Below, piece by piece: positions 8,623-18,302 of a stretch of 64,000 bases of DNA. The translations under genes were made by a program, and so were the position numbers. This stretch comes from Leptospiraceae bacterium (GTDB lineage: Bacteria > Spirochaetota > Leptospiria > Leptospirales > Leptospiraceae): contig JADJSX010000023.1 in NCBI GenBank assembly GCA_016711485.1, positions 1,608,614 through 1,672,613 of the forward strand, written 5' to 3'. The notes beneath the pieces are model-generated. The model was not told the origin of the DNA. It made no database searches and saw nothing but the letters and a program-made list of their open reading frames with translations. The stretch's first letter is position 1, and the number at the start of each line of letters is the position of its first letter.

Positions 8623-9993
8623 TTAATGATGACCTCCCTTTGTAGGCATAATGCTCTTAACCTCAGCTGCTGCTATTACAGGTAGAATGCGACAGAAGAG
8701 TAAGAATAGTGTAAAGAAAATACCAAAAGTTCCAATTAACATAGCGTAGTCAAAAAAAGTAGGTGTATAAAGTGCCCAGCTAGATGGCATAAAGTCTCTA
8801 TGAGTGGTCATTACAATTACGTAACGCTCAAACCACATCCCAATATTTACGAATATGGAGACTACAAACATAACTGGAATGCTAGTTCTAAATTTCTGAA
8901 ACCAGAACACTTGCGGAGATAGAACGTTACAAGAAATCATAATCCAATACGCCCACCAATAAGGACCTAAAGCGCGGTTAACAAAAGTAAATCCTTCGTA
9001 TTCGTTTCCTGAATACCAAGCGATGAAAAACTCAGTTGAATAAGCGTAACCAACCATAAGACCGGTTACCATGATTACTTTATTCATGTTCTCTAAATGT
9101 TTCATTGTAACATATTCTTTTAAGTTAAACATTTCTCTTGCGATTACCATGAGTGTTACCACCATCGCGAATCCAGAGAAAATAGCTCCAGCAACGAAGT
9201 AAGGAGGTAAAATAGTTGTATGCCAACCAGGAAGTATGGAAGCTGCGAAGTCAAAACTTACGATTGTATGCACGGATAATACTAAAGGAGTAGAAAGTGC
9301 TGCAAGAATCATAGATACCATTTCGAGGTGAGACCAAGCCTTGTTAGACCCAACCCAACCAAAAGACAACGCATCGTATACTAAGTATTTGAATTTATTT
9401 GTAGTTCTATCTCTAACGGTTGCGATATCGGGAATAAGACCAATATACCAGAACACGAGAGAAATACTAAAATAGGTAGATACCGCAAACGTATCCCAAA
9501 TTAGAGGAGAACGGAAGTTAACCCAAAGTGGTCCTCTTTCATTTGGAAATGGAAATAACCAAAATCCGAGCCAAGGACGTCCAATGTGAACGATAAGCGA
9601 AGATGCCGCAACCATCACGGCAAAGATTGTCATCGCTTCAGCGGCGCGGTTAATACCAGTTCTCCACTCTTGACGGAATAGATGTAAAACTGCAGAAATT
9701 AAAGTTCCTGCGTGCCCAATCCCAATCCAGAAGACGAAGTTAACGATGAAAAATCCCCAACCTACAGGATTGTTAATCCCAAGGATATAAAGACCTTCAT
9801 ACATTAAGTATCCGATAATTCCTAAATCTACCAAAGTAACAGTAAGAGCTACCAAAAATGCTGTCCACCAAATCTTGGTAGGAAAGGATTCTGTTGGTTT
9901 TAAAATATCTTCCGTTACTTGTTTGTAGTTCTTATTACCCTCTACGAGAGGAACAATTCCCAGTTTTTCTTTGATTGCTACTGTCATCGACAT
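8623..9993 (-). CDS. actC: Alternative complex III quinol-binding membrane subunit ActC (NrfD-like)
   Basis: 456 residues with about ten transmembrane helices, of the NrfD/PsrC type. Segments such as WIGIGHAGTLISAVLHLFRQEWRTGINRAAEAM (residues about 90-122) and DFAASILPGWHTTILPPYFVAGA (about 248-270) are characteristic of ActC. In the known complexes this subunit carries the menaquinol site and probably takes part in proton movement. The gene sits between the iron-sulfur subunit actB (18-base gap) and actD. Confidence 0.95.
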   Translation of the reverse strand: MSMTVAIKEKLGIVPLVEGNKNYKQVTEDILKPTESFPTKIWWTAFLVALTVTLVDLGIIGYLMYEGLYILGINNPVGWGFFIVNFVFWIGIGHAGTLISAVLHLFRQEWRTGINRAAEAMTIFAVMVAASSLIVHIGRPWLGFWLFPFPNERGPLWVNFRSPLIWDTFAVSTYFSISLVFWYIGLIPDIATVRDRTTNKFKYLVYDALSFGWVGSNKAWSHLEMVSMILAALSTPLVLSVHTIVSFDFAASILPGWHTTILPPYFVAGAIFSGFAMVVTLMVIAREMFNLKEYVTMKHLENMNKVIMVTGLMVGYAYSTEFFIAWYSGNEYEGFTFVNRALGPYWWAYWIMISCNVLSPQVFWFQKFRTSIPVMFVVSIFVNIGMWFERYVIVMTTHRDFMPSSWALYTPTFFDYAMLIGTFGIFFTLFLLFCRILPVIAAAEVKSIMPTKGGHH

Positions 9994-10011
9994 ATTATCT
10001 TAACCCTTGCC

Positions 10012-13000
10012 TTATACATTCACTTTGTTTCTAACACGAGTCTTGTAACTGACTTGTGGAAGAACGTTTAAGAATTCTAAAATTCTATATGATCTCTTAT
10101 CATTTGCATCTTTCGTAACTTGTGCTTCGGCATCATTTGTATTTCCAAATGAAATTGCATCGGCTGGACAAGTTTCTTGGCATGCAGTTTTGAGTTCGCC
10201 ATCTCTTAAAGTTCTGCCTTCATTTTTTGCTTTGATTTTTTTCTCAGCGATTCTAGAAGAACAGAATGTACATTTTTCCATAACCCCTCTGCTACGAACG
10301 GTAACTTCTGGGTTAAGACCTAAGTGTCTTGGTTCTCTTTGGTAATCGGAATCTTTCCAATGTTGCATCCAGTTAAAACGACGCACTTTGTAAGGACAGT
10401 TGTTTGAACAATAACGAGTTCCCACACATCGGTTGTAAACCATATCATTGGTTCCTTCCGAACTATGAGTAGTTGCCGCTACTGGACATACCGTTTCGCA
10501 CGGAGCATTTTCACAATGTTGACACATAACTGGTTGATGTGCGATTTCGAGAGTTTCTGGTTTCAATGGATCACCGATATAATAACGGTCGATACGAATC
10601 CAATGCATTTCCCGTCCCACTAGAACTTCGCTTTTTCCAACTACTGGAATATTATTTTCAATCTGACAAGCTGTTACGCAAGCAGAACATCCAGTGCAAA
10701 GACTAAGATCAATTGCCATTCCCCAACGATACCCTTTGTATTCAAAAACTGGGTTTAAACCTTGTGACATTTCTTTTTCATTCAGTTTCGGAATTTCCGA
10801 TGGAGCTTTTCCTGATTCTGGATTTTTGGTAAAATCTTCATAAGATGTAGATTGGATGAGATGTCTATCACTGTTATATGGTGCATATAAACCAGTTTTT
10901 GGGGCTTTCCCAGGAGTGGTTGTAGGATTCATCATGTGATGATCTTGGGTAGATGCAATCTTAGAAACTTTTCCAGTTTTTTCGATTGTAACATTAATTC
11001 CGGCAAATTGTATTTTGCCGTCGATAGTGTTGGCTAATTCGTAAGAATTTTTTCCAACTTTATTTCCAACTTTACCAGCTTTTTCTCTTCCATAACCTAG
11101 GGCGATGCTAATTGTTTCGTTGTGAATTCCTGGAACAATTAAAGCGGGTAATGTCAATTCTCTCGAACCAGCTTTTACTTTTACAACATCGTTGGATTTA
11201 ATTCCAAGAGAATCAGCATGGGAAGGAGAAATTCCAACAAAATTATCCCAAGTTGTTTTAGTAACTGGGTCCGGTAATTCTTGTAAAGTAGGGTTATTTG
11301 CATGGGTTCCGTCGCCTATCGCTACAGTTGTGTAAAGAGCGAGAGTGACAGATTTAGAGTCTTTTGCTAGAAGTTTCGCGATACTACCTTTAAAGTTACG
11401 TGCTGCTTTATTGGATTTAAGATCAGATTCTTTGAATATACTTCCATTTCTAAGGAAATCTTCCCAGTTAAACTTTGTGCCTAGTTTTTTTAGATAAGCA
11501 GATTTTAGATACTCATAGTAAGATGGGGCAGATCCTAATTTGCCGCCTGCCCATACGATTAACGAATCCTCGAAAGAACGAGTATTAAAAATCGGACGAA
11601 TGGTCGGTTGGGTTACGGATAATACACCTTTAACCGCTTCTCTATCTCCCCATGATTCGAGGTAGTGAGTTACGGGCGCTAAGTATTTTGCAAAACTTGC
11701 TGTTTCGTCGAGTCTATCAGCCATAGAAACATAAAGCCCAGCTTTAGCGAAAGAATCCTTTAGATTGAGAGAAGGAAGTTGATAAGCAGGGTTTGTTCCG
11801 TATACTAAAAGAACTCCTACCTCACCAGCATCCAATTCTTTTTTGAGAGCGTTTAGATTTGCAGAGTAATTTCCAGCAGATTCCCCACGATTATTCGCAT
11901 GGTCTACAGTCTTACCATCATTATCCAATACAGAGTTGAGTAAGTTTACAGCGATTTGTAAATCAACTGCGTCAGTGGTTTGCGAAGAAGTTCCACCAGC
12001 AACTACTAATGATTCGCCTTTAGCCGCCCATAAATCTTTTGCGATTTGTTCGATGAGTTTTGGATCAAGACCAATTTCTCCTGCAAGTCCTTCTACAGTA
12101 TAACCAGAAGTAGCCGATGCCGCAAGACCCGCGCCTAGTTTGCCAAGTGCAACTGCTACAGCAATTGCAAATCGTCTAGAGTCACCAGATTTTATAACAA
12201 TTCTTCTGTCAGCGTTAGATCCTGTTACAGATGGAACAGATTCTGCAGCATAAAACTTATTGATTGTAGAAGAAGTATCTTTGATTTTTCTTCTAGATGC
12301 AAATTGTTTTCCGTATTCTACTGGAGAAATCCAAGTTCCGAGGAAATCAGCATCAATCGAAAGAATTACTTTTGCTTTGTCAAAATGGTAATTAGGAACT
12401 ACAGCTTTTCCGTAAGAGTCGTTAGCTGCAAGAGCAATAGGTTCTTCAACGGAAGTAACGTCGATTTCGTAGTGTTTTCCGCCACCTACAGCAGTTAGAA
12501 ATTCGTTAATGACCGCAAGAGTGGAAGGAGAGTCAATAGGACCAGTTACGATTCTAGTTTTTCCTTTCAATGCTGCTATTTGAGTTTTTACTACAGTGTC
12601 TAAATCAGACCATGAAATCATTACTTCTGCGCCGTTTTTTATTTCGGCAGGTTCTTTTGCGCGGTCTGGATCGTATAAATCTAAAATGGAAGATTGACCA
12701 GAAGCACAAAGAGCACCTTTGGAAATTGGGTTTGCAGGATTTCCTTCTAATTTGAGAGGTCTTGCATCGCGAGTTTTTACTAAAACTCCACAACCAGCAG
12801 AACAACCACCACAAGTAGACGCATAGTAGGTGGATTGACCCGGTTTAACATAATCTGGAGCCTTAACATAAGGAACAATTTTTTCCTGTGGTTTTTGAAG
12901 GCAGTTTAGAGTGAGCATAGCAGACGAAGCACCCATTAGTTTTAGGAATGTTCTTCTGTCATAGTCTCCGGTTTTGATTCTTGCGATGACTGGGTCAGGG

Positions 13001-13107
13001 CTTGTATAAAATTCTTGGTTTTGTAATTGGTTCAGATCTGATTTATCTTTCGTTTCGTAAGATTGCCAATGTGATTTTCTTTCTTCTTGGAAGCTGTTGT
13101 TAGACAT
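10012..13107 (-). CDS. actB: Alternative complex III iron-sulfur/molybdopterin-like subunit ActB
   Basis: 1031 residues. A Tat-type signal (DRRTFLKLMGASSAML, about residues 50-66) indicates export in folded form. The N-terminal half is a molybdopterin-oxidoreductase-like domain with CGGCSAGCG and GALCASGQ near residues 98-137. In characterised ActB proteins this half carries no molybdenum cofactor. The C-terminal third (about 800-1000) is a four-cluster ferredoxin-like domain with CTGCSACVTAC, CQHCENAPCETVC, CVGTRYCSNNC and CTFCSSR ... CQETCPADA. ActB relays electrons from the quinol site to the ActA and ActE hemes. Its length fits the fused ActB1-B2 form. Confidence 0.96.
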   Translation of the reverse strand: MSNNSFQEERKSHWQSYETKDKSDLNQLQNQEFYTSPDPVIARIKTGDYDRRTFLKLMGASSAMLTLNCLQKPQEKIVPYVKAPDYVKPGQSTYYASTCGGCSAGCGVLVKTRDARPLKLEGNPANPISKGALCASGQSSILDLYDPDRAKEPAEIKNGAEVMISWSDLDTVVKTQIAALKGKTRIVTGPIDSPSTLAVINEFLTAVGGGKHYEIDVTSVEEPIALAANDSYGKAVVPNYHFDKAKVILSIDADFLGTWISPVEYGKQFASRRKIKDTSSTINKFYAAESVPSVTGSNADRRIVIKSGDSRRFAIAVAVALGKLGAGLAASATSGYTVEGLAGEIGLDPKLIEQIAKDLWAAKGESLVVAGGTSSQTTDAVDLQIAVNLLNSVLDNDGKTVDHANNRGESAGNYSANLNALKKELDAGEVGVLLVYGTNPAYQLPSLNLKDSFAKAGLYVSMADRLDETASFAKYLAPVTHYLESWGDREAVKGVLSVTQPTIRPIFNTRSFEDSLIVWAGGKLGSAPSYYEYLKSAYLKKLGTKFNWEDFLRNGSIFKESDLKSNKAARNFKGSIAKLLAKDSKSVTLALYTTVAIGDGTHANNPTLQELPDPVTKTTWDNFVGISPSHADSLGIKSNDVVKVKAGSRELTLPALIVPGIHNETISIALGYGREKAGKVGNKVGKNSYELANTIDGKIQFAGINVTIEKTGKVSKIASTQDHHMMNPTTTPGKAPKTGLYAPYNSDRHLIQSTSYEDFTKNPESGKAPSEIPKLNEKEMSQGLNPVFEYKGYRWGMAIDLSLCTGCSACVTACQIENNIPVVGKSEVLVGREMHWIRIDRYYIGDPLKPETLEIAHQPVMCQHCENAPCETVCPVAATTHSSEGTNDMVYNRCVGTRYCSNNCPYKVRRFNWMQHWKDSDYQREPRHLGLNPEVTVRSRGVMEKCTFCSSRIAEKKIKAKNEGRTLRDGELKTACQETCPADAISFGNTNDAEAQVTKDANDKRSYRILEFLNVLPQVSYKTRVRNKVNV

Positions 13108-13129
13108 TTACTAATAACTCCTATTTAAA

Positions 13130-13669
13130 TTATCTATGGCAAGTGGAGCAGTCATTTGGAGCATTATTCTCTCTATGACAATTCACACAATATCCCATAT
13201 TCAGTGATTCAACTTGTTTTACTTTTACCATTTCGGCAACATTGCCATGGCATTTGGAACAATCAACTCCGCGCGATATATGGCGTGAGTGGTTGAAGTA
13301 GACAAAATCGGGTTGGTCATGGACTTTAATCCATTGAATCGGTTTTCCTTTTCCTTCCACTGTTATACCTGTGGATTTTTCACCCTCAAATTGTTTCGTG
13401 AGCCACTTTACATCACTTGTTTTGACTGCCACATTGGAGTGACAATTCATACAAGTAGCTGTAGGGGGTACGCTAGCATGAGCAGAGGTTTCCACACTGG
13501 TATGGCAATAACGACAATCGATTTTATTGTCACCGGCATGGATTTTATGGTTAAAGGGCAGTGGTTGGTCTGGCGCATATCCCACATAACGAGATGGGGA
13601 GAAAAGCAAATAAGCAATCGCAGCAACCGTGATAAGTGGCATTGTAATTTTAATAGCTTGTATATTCAT
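13130..13669 (-). CDS. actA: Alternative complex III pentaheme cytochrome c subunit ActA
   Basis: 179 residues. One N-terminal membrane helix (about 8-24) precedes a periplasmic domain with five heme-c sites: CRYCH (52-56), CMNCH, CSKCH, CVNCH and CSTCH at the extreme C-terminus. Several extra histidines (NHKIH, HSRHIS) are positioned to be axial ligands. This is the ActA pattern. It is the first gene of the six-gene act operon, so the operon promoter should lie upstream, in 13670-14197. Confidence 0.95.
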   Translation of the reverse strand: MNIQAIKITMPLITVAAIAYLLFSPSRYVGYAPDQPLPFNHKIHAGDNKIDCRYCHTSVETSAHASVPPTATCMNCHSNVAVKTSDVKWLTKQFEGEKSTGITVEGKGKPIQWIKVHDQPDFVYFNHSRHISRGVDCSKCHGNVAEMVKVKQVESLNMGYCVNCHRENNAPNDCSTCHR

Positions 13670-14197
13670 TCTAAAGAGAATCCTTTTTCAAAGTCCCAAA
13701 GAGTAACTTTTTAATATGCAAAATAAACATATATCTCATTCTACACTATTTTTTTCACTATCAAAAATTTCAAACGGTTTTAGGAAAATGGGGAAGAAAT
13801 ATGTTTACTTTTAAAAAAATATAACTTAAGCCAAAAGTAATTTTCCATTTTTGAAAAATTCGGTTATTCCTAATCCCCAATAGTAAAGTTCTTATTTAAG
13901 TGAGTCGGAATTTCCTTTTGGAAATTGATTTAGTGTTTTTGAACTGGAAAATTTGTGAAGATTATCTGCCAAATATCGTATACCCCAGCGCCCAAAAGTA
14001 ATTACCCCTTCGGAAATTATCTGGAGTAGTGTTTGGTAGAATCGAACGCATTTTTTTGAATCAGAAATATGTAATTTCTTGCGGCGTTCAGAATAAAAAC
14101 AATTCTACAGGTTAGAATTAATCATTTGTTAGAATAAGCTTGATTTATAAGATATTATATCCGTTACTAATATTTAGGTATTTTCCAAGGAAAAAAA
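13670..14197. other. Intergenic region between divergent act operon and Nudix gene
   Basis: 528 bases without a convincing gene. It must hold the promoters for both divergent units, but I could not assign -35/-10 boxes. It carries CCAAAAGTAATTTTCC at 13831-13846, continuing in a sequence shared with 5496-5525. A second CCCAAAAGTAATTACCCC stretch lies near 13992-14009. Both look like degenerate arms of repeat family 2. Confidence 0.5.
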
Positions 14198-14629
14198 ATG
14201 AAAGAAGAACTACCAGTTCAAGAAGTAGTAATTATTATTATACAAGAAAAGGATAAATTTCTTTTTCAAAAGAATCCAAAGTGGAACGATTTGTCTTTTA
14301 TTGGCGGCAAAATTGATCCGACCGATTCCTCTCCAATCGAAGCTGCATATCGTGAATGTGGTGAGGAACTGGAAATTCAGAGAGATACAGATTATGTATT
14401 AGAGCCAATGGAACATTATCTATATGAAGAACAAAAAATGAGTAAGCGCACCGGAAAAGTGACGCATTACAAATTTTACAGTTTTAGAATGACAATCAAA
14501 AAGGATATTTCCGAGAAACTAAATGCTGAAGGAAATGTTTGGATGAAAAAGGAAGATATTTCCCACCCAGAAGCTACTATCAAATTAAGTGAAATCGTAC
14601 AAACCGTATTTCCAATCTTAGAATTATAA
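14198..14629 (+). CDS. Nudix hydrolase family protein
   Basis: 143 residues, cytoplasmic. A Nudix fold is suggested by the N-terminal EVVIIIIQEKDKFLFQKNPKWNDLSFIGGKI and by the helix SSPIEAAYRECGEELEI (about residues 46-62), which fits the REUxEE core of the Nudix box. The upstream Glu and the final Gly of the canonical box are not conserved, so the substrate range or even the activity may differ from MutT-type enzymes. Family members cleave nucleoside diphosphates linked to another moiety. AAGGAAAAAAA precedes the ATG. The substrate is unknown. Confidence 0.75.
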   Translation: MKEELPVQEVVIIIIQEKDKFLFQKNPKWNDLSFIGGKIDPTDSSPIEAAYRECGEELEIQRDTDYVLEPMEHYLYEEQKMSKRTGKVTHYKFYSFRMTIKKDISEKLNAEGNVWMKKEDISHPEATIKLSEIVQTVFPILEL

Positions 14630-14651
14630 AATATTTCGTTAGGACAAATTC

Positions 14652-15893
14652 ATGGCAGATATAACTAAAACTCCCCCAGTCGAGTCAAAACCAGAAGGTT
14701 TTTTTAAAACTTTGAAAAACATAATTTTTCCTAAAAAAGACAAAGACACGAAAGAAAGTTATATGAAAGTTTATGAAAAACAATCTACAGAAAAAGCAGT
14801 TCGTGGAACTCAGCTTATGCTTCAATATATTTCTACAAAAGGAATTAAAATTTCTCCCGAAATTATTCATACACTTACCTTTACAAAAGAAAAAGTAGAA
14901 ACCGGCAAAAAACTAACAGCAAAGGAAGAAGCTAATTTTTGGATTAGTTATTCTGATTTATCAAGCGCGATTCAACCGGTAACCGTAAAGAGTCTAAAAT
15001 GCGTAAGAGAGGAATTTGGAGTTTATAAGGGATTTTTCAGTAAGAAGAAAATTTCTTTTGCGGACAGAGTACAAGGTTTTTATAGGAAGTTCAGTCTTCT
15101 TGTGTTAGTGTTGGCGTTAGCTATGCAAGTATTATGGTTATGGCAAAATTATCTTTTACACGAAGTAGAAACTAATGATAAAAAACTCAGACAGGTTATA
15201 GAAGATAAATATATTATTGAAAAAGAAAAACCCGCGAATGAAGAAATAAAGCTTTATAAAATAAATATAACTTTATTTGAATTGAATCAAAAACTAAAAA
15301 TCCAAAAAGACAATTTACAATCTTATATTAATCCATTTCAAATCCTGATGAATATATTTAAAATGGAATGGCTGTTCTCTAAGGAATCTCCTCAATCTAA
15401 GGAAGTGAAAATACAAAAGGATACTAAAGAGAAAGAAACAAAAGAGGATAATCCAAACATAGTAGAAAAAGAAATAAAAAATGTGAATAAAAATTACTAT
15501 TCCTTATTCGAACAGGATTATATGGATAATTTGCAAGTGTTACGTTTTTCTATAGAGATACTAACGCTTTATTTATTACCTCTTGCTTATGGACTTTTGG
15601 GTTCTTGTACTTTTATATTGCGGGTAATAGCTAACGAAATAGATAAACATATTTATACGAGAGAACATGATATTCAGTTTGCGTTAAGGCTTTTATTAGG
15701 TGCATTTGCTGGATTAGTCATTGGTTGGTTTATTTCTAGTGATGCTGAATTGGGTCAAGGATTTACTCCTACAAAGTTATCTCCGTTTGCGATTGCGTTT
15801 ATTGCAGGTTATAGTGTTGAACTTCTATTTACGATGATGGACAAAATTGTATCTGTCTATTCTGGAATGGAAGGAAAAAAAGAAGAAACCTAA
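14652..15893 (+). CDS. Membrane protein with coiled-coil region, unknown function
   Basis: 413 residues, not recognised. Residues 1-140 are charged and soluble. A membrane helix at about 148-168 (LLVLVLALAMQVLWLWQNYL) is followed by a highly charged, probably coiled-coil stretch (about 175-285). Three more hydrophobic segments follow (about 300-325, 350-370, 375-395), including FALRLLLGAFAGLVIGWF and a GYSVELLFTMMDKI helix near the end. It starts 22 bases after the Nudix gene on the same strand, so they may share a transcript. Function cannot be assigned. Confidence 0.6.
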   Translation: MADITKTPPVESKPEGFFKTLKNIIFPKKDKDTKESYMKVYEKQSTEKAVRGTQLMLQYISTKGIKISPEIIHTLTFTKEKVETGKKLTAKEEANFWISYSDLSSAIQPVTVKSLKCVREEFGVYKGFFSKKKISFADRVQGFYRKFSLLVLVLALAMQVLWLWQNYLLHEVETNDKKLRQVIEDKYIIEKEKPANEEIKLYKINITLFELNQKLKIQKDNLQSYINPFQILMNIFKMEWLFSKESPQSKEVKIQKDTKEKETKEDNPNIVEKEIKNVNKNYYSLFEQDYMDNLQVLRFSIEILTLYLLPLAYGLLGSCTFILRVIANEIDKHIYTREHDIQFALRLLLGAFAGLVIGWFISSDAELGQGFTPTKLSPFAIAFIAGYSVELLFTMMDKIVSVYSGMEGKKEET

Positions 15894-15905
15894 TTAGAAT
15901 AAAAA

Positions 15906-15936
15906 CCTAAGGTCAGGATTGAAATCCCGCCCTTGG
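15906..15936. terminator. Possible hairpin terminator between convergent genes
   Basis: An imperfect hairpin lies between the ends of the membrane-protein gene and ppk2: CCTAAGG pairs imperfectly with CCCTTGG around an inner perfect stem GGATT-GA-AATCC. It is A-rich just before and after. It could end both transcripts, but there is no clean T-run. Confidence 0.4.
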
Positions 15937-15969
15937 AAAATTATTGTGTCGTAGAAGTCTTACTTTTTT

Positions 15970-16911
15970 TCATGTATAGATTTGTGGTACAATTAACTCG
16001 GGTGGTGTAGGATTACGTCTATAACCCTCTTGCCATTTTCTTTGGGGTAGTGTCACTTTTTCGGTTTTGATTTCTTGATAGGGCACTTGTGTGAGTAAAT
16101 GAGCTATACAATTGAGACGAGCGAGTTTTTTATCGATGGCGGGGACTACATGCCATTCTGCTTCTGGAATATGCGTTTTTTCAAACATGATTTCCTTTGC
16201 CTTTGTGTAATCTTCCCAACGTACTCTAGATTGTAAATCCATAGGACTTAGTTTCCATTTTTTTAATGGATCGTGGATTCTACAATTGAAACGAAATTCT
16301 TGTTCTTGGTCAGAAATGGAAAACCAATATTTGATTAAATGGATTCCGGAGCGACAAAGCATTTTTTCAAATTCCGGAACTGTATGAAGAAATTCTTGGT
16401 ATTCCTCTTCTGTGCAAAATCCCATTACTTTTTCGACACCAGCTCGATTGTACCAACTTCTATCGAACATTACAATCTCGCCTGCCGCCGGCAAATGCGA
16501 TATATACCTCTGAAAATACCATTGACTTCTTTCTCGTTCCGTCGGTGCAGAAAGTGCTACAACTTTATAAATACGAGGATTTAGTTTTTGCGTTATGCGC
16601 TTGATAACACTTCCTTTTCCTGCCGCATCACGTCCTTCAAAAATGATTACCAATTTATATCCAGTTTCTTGAACCCAATCTTGTAGTTTTACAAGTTCGA
16701 TTTGTAATTTTACGAGTTCTTTTAAGTAAATTTTAGAGTCATTTTTTATTTTTCCGCCTTTGATAGTTTTGAAATCCGATTTATCATCTGGTAGAGTTTG
16801 TAAGTCGGAATCGAGAGATTCAAACTCTTCGGTAATATCATCTAAAATTGCGTTGTAAATATTTTGATACTGTTCTCCGAAATCTGCCTGTTTATTTTCT
16901 TGTTCGCTCAT
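15970..16911 (-). CDS. ppk2: Polyphosphate kinase 2 (PPK2 family)
   Basis: 313 residues. It transfers phosphate between polyphosphate and nucleotides in the cytoplasm. The Walker A motif is GRDAAGKG (about residues 92-99) and the Walker B/lid region is MFDRSWYNRAGVE (about 148-160). YFQRYISHLPAAGEI and WEDYTKAKEIMFEKT complete the PPK2 core. The N-terminal 60 residues are acidic and variable. Length and motifs fit class I PPK2, which mainly forms ATP or GTP from NDP and polyphosphate; direction and nucleotide preference cannot be read from sequence. The gene is monocistronic, facing the next gene divergently. Confidence 0.93.
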   Translation of the reverse strand: MSEQENKQADFGEQYQNIYNAILDDITEEFESLDSDLQTLPDDKSDFKTIKGGKIKNDSKIYLKELVKLQIELVKLQDWVQETGYKLVIIFEGRDAAGKGSVIKRITQKLNPRIYKVVALSAPTERERSQWYFQRYISHLPAAGEIVMFDRSWYNRAGVEKVMGFCTEEEYQEFLHTVPEFEKMLCRSGIHLIKYWFSISDQEQEFRFNCRIHDPLKKWKLSPMDLQSRVRWEDYTKAKEIMFEKTHIPEAEWHVVPAIDKKLARLNCIAHLLTQVPYQEIKTEKVTLPQRKWQEGYRRNPTPPELIVPQIYT

Positions 16912-17067
16912 CTTCTCTACCTCGATAGAATCGTTCTAAACCCTATTCTAAGAATAAGCTTATAATTAATCTTTACTAGGCAAGCAAAATCTTTTTTCAA
17001 ATTTGCACTCAGGTGCTTGTGTTTCTTTTTAAAGTAGGTATTGTAAATGGAAAACTAAGGAGTTTGT

Positions 17068-18300
17068 ATGAAAAAAGAATTTTCTATGAAATTATTTTGG
17101 ATAGGTTTATTGGGATTATTTTTAGTTATTCCGCTTGTATTTATCAGTAATCTAGCTGATGAACGAAGAGAAAGAAGGGTAATGATTACAGCACAACTTG
17201 GACGTGTTTGGGGTGGTGCCCAATTAATTGCATTGCCTTTTTTATCTAACTTTGCGGGTGTAAAGACAGGGGAAATGATTTTTAGTTCTGACGTGATTGT
17301 AAAAGGAAAACAGTCAGTTGAAATTCGAAAAAAAGGAACCTATAAAATTCCATTTTATAATTTAGACCTGCAAATATCTGGAAAAATTTACGGTACAGAT
17401 AAAATTTCGAGTGAGTCTTATTTAGTTTTACCGGTTGCTTCTCTGGAGAGAGTATCTGTCGAAAGTGCGAGTTACAACGGTAAACCCCTAAAATTAATAA
17501 AAAATAACAGTCGATTTATTACATTTATTATAAATGATAATTTGAAAGAGAAGGAAATTTCCTATGAAATTCGAATAAAATTAACAGGAATGGAAAAGTT
17601 TCACTTACTTCCTTTAGCCAAAAATGGAACTTTAGAATTGGAATCTAATTGGGCGGATCCTTCCTTTACAGGAATTTTTCTTCCAGATGAAAGAACTGTG
17701 GATGGAAATGGGTTTAACGCAATTTGGAATTTTAAAACATCGGTAGATTTAAATCAAAAAGTGCATTTATACAGTATGATGGAAGAGAGTTTTGAATTTG
17801 CAAATCTGCAAGATGAGATATTTGGAGTTAGCCTCATATTGGCAGTCGATAGTTACCATATTATTAACCGTGTTGTCAAATATGGATTTTTATTTATTTG
17901 GCTTACTTTTGCGGCATTTTTTGTTTTCGAAGCAATTTATTCTCTTAGAGTTCACTTAATACAATATGTATTTATTGGATTTGCACTTTTACTTTTTTAT
18001 TTACTTCTGCTTTCATTTTCCGAATACATTGGATTTGCCGCAGCTTACTTACTCGCGGTTTTTGCTGTATTAGGGCAAGTATACGGGTATGCCATTGTTG
18101 TTTTAAAAAGTAAAATAAGAGCAAGAATTCTAGGAGTAGGAATGGGAAGTTTATACGGATTTTTATATGTATTGATCAACCTGGAAGAATACTCATTGGT
18201 AACCGGAAGTATTTCTTTGTTTCTATTTTTGAGTGTGGTTATGTATTTTACCAGAAACTTGGATTGGTATTCTTTATTTGGAAATTCTGATAAAGAATAA
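17068..18300 (+). CDS. creD: CreD-type inner membrane protein
   Basis: 410 residues. An N-terminal helix (about 8-28) is followed by a large extracytoplasmic domain (about 30-265) containing the family motif WADPSFTGIFLPDERTV. Six C-terminal membrane helices include FEAIYSLRVHLIQYVFIGFALLLFYLLLLSFSEYIGF and YGFLYVLINLEEYSL ... MYFTRNLDWY, which are typical of CreD. Enterobacterial CreD is controlled by CreBC and affects envelope integrity and colicin sensitivity. No creB/creC neighbours are present here, so its regulation must differ. AAGGAG precedes the ATG. Confidence 0.92.
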   Translation: MKKEFSMKLFWIGLLGLFLVIPLVFISNLADERRERRVMITAQLGRVWGGAQLIALPFLSNFAGVKTGEMIFSSDVIVKGKQSVEIRKKGTYKIPFYNLDLQISGKIYGTDKISSESYLVLPVASLERVSVESASYNGKPLKLIKNNSRFITFIINDNLKEKEISYEIRIKLTGMEKFHLLPLAKNGTLELESNWADPSFTGIFLPDERTVDGNGFNAIWNFKTSVDLNQKVHLYSMMEESFEFANLQDEIFGVSLILAVDSYHIINRVVKYGFLFIWLTFAAFFVFEAIYSLRVHLIQYVFIGFALLLFYLLLLSFSEYIGFAAAYLLAVFAVLGQVYGYAIVVLKSKIRARILGVGMGSLYGFLYVLINLEEYSLVTGSISLFLFLSVVMYFTRNLDWYSLFGNSDKE

Positions 18301-18302
18301 AT

